The position numbers and the translations under genes are program-made. Below, piece by piece: positions 56,194 to 64,000 of a stretch of 64,000 bases of DNA. Within the stretch, counting starts at the first letter, position 1. Each line of letters opens with the position of its first letter. The notes under the pieces are model-generated. The model worked only from the letters and a program-made list of their open reading frames with translations. It was not told the DNA's origin and did no database searches. The stretch lies in contig JAMKCH010072188.1 in NCBI GenBank assembly GCA_023653785.1, positions 1 to 64,000 of the forward strand, written 5' to 3'. The stretch is from Ophioderma brevispina. Its lineage: Eukaryota > Echinodermata > Ophiuroidea > Amphilepidida > Ophiodermatidae.

Positions 56194-56717
56194 CAGTGGC
56201 GTAGCCAGGTGGGGGCAAAGGGGGCAGAGTGCCCCCTCTGAAAAAATCTTGAGGTGAAATCGGGAAATAAACCCGGATATTCATGTTAAAGGTGCGTGTT
56301 CCGATCGCCTTTGGGAGCCCCCTGATTTACCCGGAAGTAGTATCGATTTTCATATCAGATGAAAGGCCGTATTTTTCTCATTTGAGCCCTCAAATCCATT
56401 TCATTCCCAAGATATAAACAAAAAACCGCCGTTTTAGTGGTTAACCATCAATATTAGCACAGTATTGAATAGGGCTTTGCAACATGCATTATTGCGTCTA
56501 CCATCAAAACCGCAAGTTTGTTTCCCGCGGTACTTGATGGGGTGTATGTGCAAGTACCAGGCTCTCATATCAAGTAGAGAACACAATGCACATAAATCGG
56601 AACAAGCACCTTTTCGGATTCTTTTTCCCTGCGACCGGGAAATTTTTGCTTGTGATCGGGACATTTGTTGCAACTACCGGGAAATTGCCCAGAACCACCG
56701 GACTGGCTACGCACCTG
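56194..56717 (+). mobile_element. hAT-like non-autonomous element
   Basis: Left end CAGTGGCGTAGCCAGGTGGG and right end (reverse strand) CAGGTGCGTAGCCAGTCCGG are imperfect inverted repeats. Flanks ACCTATAC and ACTTAGATAC could be a damaged 8-base target duplication. Interior holds several CGGGAAAT words near the right side. The plus frame 56465-56749 crosses the right end and is not a gene. Confidence 0.55.
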
Positions 56718-57125
56718 ACTTAGATACGTCTACACGGACGTACGGATAAGGTCGGCCTTGTAATTATATTTATACAAAGTGCCAGAAACGGAGATATTGT
56801 TATTAACAAATGGGACCTCCTGAAATTAAACTTCATCCTTTGTTCCAACAAACTGCAAAGTGGAGCCAAAATTCGTTATAGCTAATCCAATATCCCGAAT
56901 AGTTCAAGCAAGAAACTATTTTCCTGGCAATTAGTGGAATCTTCACTATACCAGTGTTTTTGACCGTGTTGCGCTTTATACGGTGTACCTTTGAACAACT
57001 GCAGCAAACAAATTGCAGTATGTAATTGCAGTGTACAAATACTACATGGTAAGAGGGAAATATGACACATTTTTTTCCCGAGGTACCGACTTCGGGGCTA
57101 TCACCTCGAACCTACGGCGGTGCGG
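56712..57125 (+). repeat. Partial direct duplication, short form
   Basis: Its first about 270 bases (from CACCTGACTTAGATACG) match 57256-57524. The following 135 bases (from CGGTGTACCTTTGAACAACT) match 58598-58735. Relative to the longer form it lacks about 1.07 kb, with only TA as microhomology at the joint. Confidence 0.7.
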
Positions 57126-57255
57126 AAAGTGTGTAGTCTGTGTCACAGACTCCGAAAAATATTATCTAAATTAGTACTGCGCGAGAGATTAACGTTATCA
57201 GTCCGTCATAGCGAATGCATGCAAATGAAACTAATTTTTTTTTTTTTTTTTTTTC
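57126..57255. repeat. Spacer ending in a T homopolymer
   Basis: A T run of about 20 (57235-57254) sits exactly before the second CACCTGACTTAGATACG. Confidence 0.6.
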
Positions 57256-58735
57256 ACCTGACTTAGATACGTCTACACGGACGTACGGATAAGGTCGGCC
57301 TTGTAATTATATTTATACAAAGTGCCAGAAACGGAGATATTGTTATTAACAAATGGGACCTCCTGAAATTAAACTTCATCCTTTGTTCCAACAAACTGCA
57401 AAGTGGAGCCAAAATCGTTATAGCTAATCCAATATCCCGAATAGTTCAAGCAAGAACTATTTCCTGGCAATATGGAATCTCTCACTAATACCAGTGTGTT
57501 TGACCCTGTTGCTCTTTATAACAGCCCGTCCTCCAAGAAATGTAACAATCAAAACCATTCTTTCAACATTATATCTCAACATAAGTAAGTTGTTTTGTAT
57601 ATCACATTCAAGAGAAAAGACCAGGCTTCCAGGATTTTTTTTTGTTTCATCTCAATTGCTTATTTCAATGAGAGATAACTCCAGTTTACTGCGGAACACA
57701 AAAAGCGAGTTTGTGCCACTTTCTGGTTGAGTGAAAACTGTGAACGAATTCGTAAACATAAGTTATTCAAACTTGAACAGATATGAAATTTTTAAAAAGG
57801 GATTAACGTTCATAAAGAAACTCTAAAACATACGAAAACAGTTACTAAATGGTGGAATTATGATCAGTAAGTTCTGGCTTAAGATAAAGTTAATAGCCTC
57901 CACATACTGTGTTTGTCAATGAGAACCTGAGCGTCAACGCGTACACAATCTGGAGGAGAGGTTTCTATGGTCTAGAAGTATCATGAAAGCCCAAATTCCT
58001 GCCACCACTTTGAGCTTTGCTTCCAAGTTTTATTGACTTCAACAATTAGTAAATGCACAAAGAGAGTGGCAATATTTTAAACCATTTCTTGGATTTGGAG
58101 ATTGTTTATTTTGTTGTCAATTACATTTTTCCTTCTGCATGCTTTTAACAGGTACTCATCTTGTAATAAATTCAATTCTCCCTTTCATTGACGTGCATAA
58201 ATATTTGGATTGTTTGTTATTTATGAAAAGAAGATTTTTATAATTGAACTGATTATGTTGACTATTAAAACTTGTCGATAAAGTAGACTTCCTTTGTTTA
58301 CTAATTTAATCTGTGTTTTTGTTTCTTTTCTAGTCAGTGTTGCATTCTTTTGTGAGCTCCAATCCAGCTGGCATAGCTGGGCGAACAACCTGCCCAAGCA
58401 AAAAGTGGCACAAAATTGATTTTGGTATACGCATAAATTGATTATATCTCTGGATTGACAAAGCAAATGAGATGAAAAAACCCCATTGGAAATCCTGGTT
58501 CTTTGTTCTTAACATTATGGTCAGTAAGAATACTTTTGAATTTCAATTTAAACCAATTTTTTTCTGATTGTACCATTTTTTTTGAGACATTCTGTACGGT
58601 GTCCTTTGAACAACTGCAGCAAACAATTGCATTATTATTGCAGCTGACAAAAACTACATGGTCAGAGGGAAATATGACCAATTTTTTTTTCCCGAGGTAC
58701 CGACATTCGGGGCTACACCTCGAACCCGAGATAAA
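57256..58735 (+). repeat. Long form of the duplicated segment
   Basis: Both ends match 56712-57125; 57526-58595 is present only here. No protein-like frame with splice support was found inside, so I see nothing further in this stretch. Confidence 0.6.
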
Positions 58736-58739
58736 CCTC

Positions 58740-59230
58740 ATTTGACTCTGGGGACGAGGTTGTAGGGAAATAGCACTTCTATTAGGAATCACCGATGAAC
58801 TACATAATTGTTTTCAATATTCATGTTAATATAACGGAGGACATTAACGACATCGAACTGGGTATGTCACTATGGCATGCCTGGCTGACAAGACCAGCGC
58901 ACACTCCGCACTGTGGCTAATAACGCACATACCAGCAAAACAAACATGCACCGGTTAGGTTAATGGAGGCCTGAATCGATCTGATAAAACAAGTGACAAT
59001 TAGACACGGTTAGTGTTATTCGCGATGTGTGTGCTCGTAGTTGGAATGTGTAATTATTTTGTTCATTGATCGATTTCACAAAAGAACTGCATGTTCCGTG
59101 TACCCGTACCCGCATCGCGCGCGGCGTATGGCATCTAAACCTCGCTATTAACGTGACCGCACGTTTAAAGCCATTAACGTTCCTTTTCATCATTAGTACT
59201 ACTTTCATAGTTATTTTTGGTACACGCTAT
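58740..59230. other. No supported gene; hydrophobic frame
   Basis: A plus frame at about 59066-59260 encodes a basic segment followed by LTFLFIISTTFIVIFGTRYL, like a signal anchor, with locally high CpG (59100-59170). It lacks an ATG in frame and its 3' end runs into the foldback element at 59235. Confidence 0.25.
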
Positions 59231-59234
59231 TTAC

Positions 59235-59587
59235 AGAGGGACTCCAAAGAGAAAAAATAAGGCGGTTCGTAGTAGATATATTGGACCAAACCAGAAAGAC
59301 CGAGCATCAGGGTATATCGGGTTGTGAAGAAATAAACCGGGCCCGGGACGAAATACATCAAATATGGTCGTGAGGTCGCATCGTATTTTGCTGGTTTTCA
59401 AAACAAATGGGGACGAAATAGATCGATATGGCAGTGAGTGTTTATACACCTATACTATGATTACAGTACAAAAAATAAATTTTTTCACAACCCGATATTC
59501 TCTGGTACTCAGTTCAGACTTTCTAGTTTGGTAAAATAGACCCATATCTACTAAGAACCTTATTTTTTTTTCCTCCGGAGTCCCTCT
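59235..59587. mobile_element. Foldback element, AGAGGGACTCC ends
   Basis: 59235-59333 and 59480-59587 are imperfect inverted arms sharing AGAGGGACTCC, AATAAGG, TAGTAGATAT, CCAAAC, GAAAG and ATATCGGGTTGTGAA. The spacer is about 146 bases. No target duplication was recognised. Confidence 0.65.
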
Positions 59588-59589
59588 AA

Positions 59590-60629
59590 GTCCTATGCAC
59601 ATCGTTCAAAATTTTACCAATATTTAGCAAATGCTTAATATTTAGGTTTGCTTGCAAGTTGGGAACGGTCATCTATTCTGTTAAAAATCGTATTGCTTGT
59701 GATGTTCTTATTTTGCTCTCAAGATACACACCACCGTCGCCGATTTTAACTATAGGACTTTGTGTCGCGTGATAAAACATTATTTGAATCTTTGTTTTTT
59801 ACTTGGAAACACTCAATAAATCACCAATTAAATCATTTTTATATCGGTAATCATTTGCAAGTTTTTATGACAATAAATAAATAATTTAATCTAACTACTG
59901 AGAAACATTTCAAAGAAAACATCTTGAAACAAAATTAAATATTGTACAAATATATAAATAAATATACATACGTCTTCAGAACAATATTATGTTACACATT
60001 CCCTCAGATCAAGAGGGCACCTCAGAAAGTACTCTACATATGTCACGCCATGTACGTGCACTTTGACGTAATCGTGCTCGTCTCTTAATTGCGTCAAATT
60101 TCTGGATATTATATTGTTTGAATATATTGTATCTCTTAAAAACATCTCGTAAAACATCGTACTTTAAAAATGTGTAAATAAGAACGCATTTCCAATTTTG
60201 TACCTTTTCGTGTATTTTATCGGTACTCGACTATACCCCACCACTCCCAAAAAGAGGGGAAAAACAAACACGCACTACAAACACCCCAACGCGTTAACAA
60301 AAATTGCTGTCAGCCGAGTTACCGACTTAACGGGCTTGATGGATGTTGCTGTTTTATAAGTTACTCAGCAGTTCACAAGACTTACTGCACTTAGAAGCAG
60401 TTTTGACTATACGTTGTATTTTGTATAAGATATCCATACTTTTAAATCCACACACTATACACCAGAAATTTCTGTAGTACTTTTTAAAAGAAAAGGGGAA
60501 GGAAGACAAAAAACGATAAGAAAAGAAAGAACAACGAGCAAACTTGTTAAATCAGATTATAAATAAAGTGGTCGGAAAAAACTTGAACTTAATTTGATAT
60601 TGTCCACCTTTGGACATATCACTCGCCCA
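59590..60629. other. No feature seen
   Basis: Strongly AT-rich, without protein-like frames. Confidence 0.4.
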
Positions 60630-60805
60630 TATACGATACTGCACATCATTTTATTTCTATTACCTCTAAATTCCCTTGGTTTAATGAGAACATTTACGTT
60701 GTGCTGTTTTTCGCGACTCATTTAATTTTAGGGTAGGCTCGTGAAGTGTTTGAACGAATCATAATACCGCTGTAAATAATGGGCGGTAGAGGTAATGGAA
60801 TATAT
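60630..60805. mobile_element. Small MITE family Y, copy 1
   Basis: Outer inverted words TTCTATTACCTCTA (60655) and TAGAGGTAATGGAA (60787), preceded by ATACGATACTGCA, which recurs in copy 2 at about 61440. Confidence 0.45.
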
Positions 60806-61059
60806 ACATGATAATAAGGCAATGACCTCAGTAAATTATGCATGGCTGTAACTAATTTGCAATATGCATTCCGATTCACAAATATGAAGTTGACCAGGGT
60901 TTCATGTCGATCATGTCAAGTGTGTGCGAACTTGTGCATGAAGCACATCAAAGGGTTGCGGTGCACAATATAAAAAATAACCCGACAGGAAAATTTTTCT
61001 TCTATGTACACCCAAACACCATAAAAGGCTTCCTAAAGATACATTTCTTCTCAACATTT

Positions 61060-61205
61060 AAAAAAAGAATCACTTTTATTAATATAAGAGACCAAACTTG
61101 GACGTCGAAAACAAGCTTTGGTTAGAAAAAAAAAGATGCGCCCGGGTTGACATAAAAGGCTTTGGCCGGGTGCGAACAACCCCCTAATAAAAGTGATTTT
61201 TATAA
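61060..61205. repeat. Short inverted repeat pair
   Basis: AATCACTTTTATTAATATAAG near 61069 and its near-complement (CTAATAAAAGTGATTTTTAT) near 61184, with a spacer of about 95 bases. Possible end pair of a small element. Confidence 0.35.
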
Positions 61206-61435
61206 CTTATATAAGTGATTTTTGTCGTAGGTTTTTTTTTTTACATTCGTCCTCACCCCTTTGGAAATAAAAACATCCCAGGTACACAAGTGATTTTTAT
61301 CGTACTTTATGGCGGATATTTAAGAAATAAAGAGTATTGGTGTATCATTTATGCGCGAAAAAATGTGTCTGAGGTCGGGAAAACTAAAAAGGACAATTTT
61401 TGAAAGTTTTCCGGCCGATGGTACATTATGAGCCC

Positions 61436-61600
61436 ATAAATGATACTGCAAACCCTTTAATTCTACTCTATTACCTAAAACAACTTTATTTAATAAGAAA
61501 ATGCATTCTCGACCCATTATTGCAGAATAATGGGCAGTAAACTGACCAATCAGAATGCTGCATTTTCAATAATGGTCAGCAGAGGTAACGGAACTCAAAA
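61436..61600. mobile_element. Small MITE family Y, copy 2
   Basis: Shares ATGATACTGCA, CTCTATTACCT and the complementary CAGAGGTAACGGAA with copy 1. An inner hairpin, GCATTCT...AGAATGC around CCCATTATTGCAGAATAATGGG-like palindrome, is visible at 61504-61560. Confidence 0.5.
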
Positions 61601-61849
61601 ATTTGCACCCTCAATAAATCCTATATAGCTACAGCTCATTTGGTTCACAGTACTTACATTGGTATGCTACTTTTTCATGTGAATTCATCAACTTATTTAT
61701 AAATTCGAATACAATCAATTGTGCGATGAACACAATCTTACGAATTTTGTTTCGAAAAAGTATTATGACAAATTATGTAAATCGACAGAAGGTACAGGCC
61801 AAAGAAAAGAGTGTCTCACATACAGTTGGCAAAAAAAAACAATGTGTTA

Positions 61850-62001
61850 GGCTTACTGTATTTTGCGAAACGAAACAGAACGCCCATTGGATTACACGTT
61901 TTATTCCGTCATGCATGCACAACGTGCATAACGGGAATAAAGCGTATTGTGTAATCCTATGGGCGTTCTGTTTCATTTCGTTTCGCAAAATACAGTAAGC
62001 C
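61850..62001. mobile_element. 152-base hairpin MITE with perfect 9-base target duplication
   Basis: Ends GGCTTACTGTATTTTGCG and CGCAAAATACAGTAAGCC are perfect inverted repeats, and the arms stay complementary for about 70 bases around a short loop near 61920. AATGTGTTA directly precedes (61841-61849) and directly follows (62002-62010) the element. A 9-base duplication is known for Mutator- and Merlin-type DNA transposons, so one of these is likely; no transposase here. Open frames on both strands are artefacts of the palindrome. Confidence 0.85.
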
Positions 62002-62121
62002 AATGTGTTATGCTTTTTAAAGAAATGAGCAAAGCGATTTGTGTGTGTTCACGCATTTTTTCTTAACTGAACAAAAAAGCCTAAAAATGGATTCATGCGC
62101 AAAAGTGACGCCACATACTAT

Positions 62122-62212
62122 ACGTCCAAGTATGTGAGTAAACCTTTTATGCGCCCGAGTACGTGAGTAAATCGTTTATGCCTCCGAATACGTGAGCAAA
62201 CCGTTTTGTTTG
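62122..62212 (+). repeat. Three-unit minisatellite
   Basis: Three units of about 30 bases: AAGTATGTGAGTAAACC, GAGTACGTGAGTAAATC and GAATACGTGAGCAAACC, each followed by TTTTATGC-like sequence. Confidence 0.65.
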
Positions 62213-64000
62213 GCCTTACCAATATCGCGTGCGCCTACAATGCCAATGTATGTTAAATTGTTAACGCTATATAGTCAAATCCTAACTTGTCCATCAACTT
62301 TCAGCCATCATCAAATGCCGTTTCAAAATGATATAATTCCAATCCATTCTCATTAATTTCTAAAATATAATTATCCATTACAAAAATAACAGTAAGAAAT
62401 ATATATTACGGTTACCGCAGTCACTCATTCGTAAATGCTTTTATGTGTGGTACAACATTCTCTGACCTTGAAAGACAATACAATTGCCACTATCCTTTGT
62501 AATATCACCCGTTTCATTTTTACACTTTTTCCAATTAGACTCGCCGGTTCTTTAAGCAAGGACTTTTGAAGCCTAGCAAATAGCCTTTATTCACATAAAT
62601 AATTTAGCTTTTTTAAATAATCTTTTTTTACTCCTGCTGCACGAACAAATACAGAAGCAAATTTTGCAGTGTTCACCATCATTGAATGTATATATGGACA
62701 CTATTTCGCACGATGCATGTCCCAAGAACAAAGTAGTGTACGCCTTCATACAACTAAATTAGCATGGCCATATTGGTTATAAATATTTACTAAGGTGTTC
62801 ACTGCGTAAGGGTTACTCTACTGCAGATAGGTGTTGGGTTTTTAGGCCTAATTTTTTGTGTAATATAATATACTAAAACTGGCAGCGGACCCCAGCGCAA
62901 GTATTGCGCATTCACATCAAATTCAAATGACAGTGACGGAAATATTTTGCTACGTGCATGCGCACATGTTGTTCTAACCTGATGAAATGATAACAATATA
63001 TAATAATACAATTAAACAAATAAAAAAAATAAAAAAAATAAATATAATAAATTAATTATTCAATCAAACATTTTTGATCTTATGGCTTCTTGTGGAAATT
63101 TTGATGATTGAGATACAACAGAGTTTAAAACATTTTTTTTGCAACGGCAATTGAAACCAAGAATTTATGAAAAAACAACGAATACTGCCTTCCATCTCTC
63201 CCATTTGTAAAAGTGCCTCACTACTTTGACTTCAATTGCATCCAGTAAAAATTCTGCGTACCAGCTCGAGAAGTCGAAACAATACCTAGTTTCCTAGTTA
63301 ACAGATACGAGAGGTTTGCAAATCGGTCACGAATGCAATGCGGTAATACAGAGCGCGTCGGACGGCGGAGCTCAAGCCACATGCCCAGCTGTAGTTCAGA
63401 AAGTCGACATCAATTTTCAAAGTCCACTCTATTGATATCCACTGATCTCTATCAACACTGGATAGGCAATCTCCCCGCGATTGAATAGCGAGCCGATGAA
63501 TATACCGGAAGTTTTGCGCAGCGTTCCTTTTGCTCTACCCATAACATTCCTCGGTTGCACCTGGTGTACTTTCTACCTGGGATTAGTATACATAATTTGC
63601 CTTATAAAGTAACTTTTCTGGCCATTCTCGAAAATAATCCAATCATTTGGACCTTTTTGTATGGTGTCGTTGCCCGCTTGTTGCCTTTACTTAACTGTGA
63701 GTGAAAAGTAAAACGGATGTATTCTAGGAATTTTGCGCTCCGATTAGTATGGGTACCTACACGTCGTAGCCTATACACTGGATACATAAAACTGTATGCA
63801 CTTGCACATTGCCCACTTAGTACAGGGAACTTCTTTACGGTCGTTTTTTGGACATTGGTGTTCGGAGTAGAAATGAGGGTTATTCGTAAATGCTAACTTC
63901 GCAAAGATTGATAATGATCGTCTGAACACCTGCCCAATTTCAGTATGACTCCGTTTTAAACATAATTGGCCACTTGATACCTAGACTATTGCTCTATAAA
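62213..64000. other. No supported gene
   Basis: AT-rich, with a near-pure A/T tract at 62990-63060 and CpG-bearing patches at 63320-63380. No protein-like frame or repeat ends seen. Confidence 0.4.

Noticed and set aside
57070..57110. tRNA-B-box-like word on the minus strand (GGTTCGAGG), also near 58725
   Set aside because: No A box at the right distance and no tRNA fold.
61726..62003. 90- and 76-codon frames on opposite strands
   Set aside because: Both read through the 152-base hairpin element.

Overview
The window looks like AT-rich intergenic and intronic DNA from a marine invertebrate animal. The repeat style (many small palindromic DNA transposons, decayed non-LTR retrotransposons, TGACCTTTGA-type and GGGTCTTTGGGTGA-type tandem repeats) suggests an echinoderm, possibly a brittle star. 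That placement is inference from general style and no single feature proves it. There are no bacterial-type operons, no long intact reading frames, no rRNA, no complete tRNA and no CRISPR array. Almost every open frame over 60 codons is chance or transposon-derived.

Layout. 0-5 kb: a tandem repeat at the very start, then a probable host-gene 3' end on the minus strand (exon-like blocks at 3836-3933, 3510-3670 and 3054-3192, the last two joining in phase) and one unconnected exon-like block at 4851-4976. 5-11.2 kb: nested DNA transposons, with four related TTAA-flanked elements in the window (6054, 7447, 10522, 26460), one interrupted by a hAT-like element and one sitting inside an older tandem repeat. 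11.8-13.1 kb: the 3' part of a decayed non-LTR retrotransposon on the minus strand. 13.5-22 kb: tandem repeats, foldback elements and a three-level nest of insertions. 22.3-25 kb: a CpG-rich block with a CRE palindrome, a decayed reading frame with two in-frame stops, and a SINE-like tRNA-derived head. 26-34.3 kb: more inverted-repeat elements and two different decayed non-LTR retrotransposon 3' ends in tandem, one carrying a hAT-like insertion.

The dominant structure is a tandem duplication of about 10 kb: copy 1 at about 35.2-45.25 kb and copy 2 at about 45.25-54.49 kb. A core of about 7.6 kb (37065-44654 versus 46315-53904) keeps an exact 9250-base register and appears identical, while the outer parts of copy 1 carry scattered small indels. 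Breakpoints share the 13-base word AGCATTTATTTTT. The unit carries an array of roughly 143-base repeats that each combine a CCAAT box with a TGACGTCA palindrome, the C-terminus of an IS630/Tc1-like transposase on the minus strand, a decayed minisatellite of roughly 130-base units, and plus-strand coding-like sequence whose protein contains repeats of about 55 residues. The right breakpoint cuts that coding sequence, so copy 1 is truncated and copy 2 continues. Whether the duplication is biological or a false duplication of an error-prone long-read assembly cannot be decided from the sequence alone.

54.5-64 kb: a hAT-like element, a partial duplication with an internal deletion of about 1.07 kb, foldback elements, and a 152-base hairpin element with a perfect 9-base target duplication. 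I found no convincing new multi-gene system. The most useful leads are the tandem duplication and its truncated gene, the CCAAT+CRE arrays, the unassigned minus-strand gene at 3-4 kb, and several small transposon families with clean termini.
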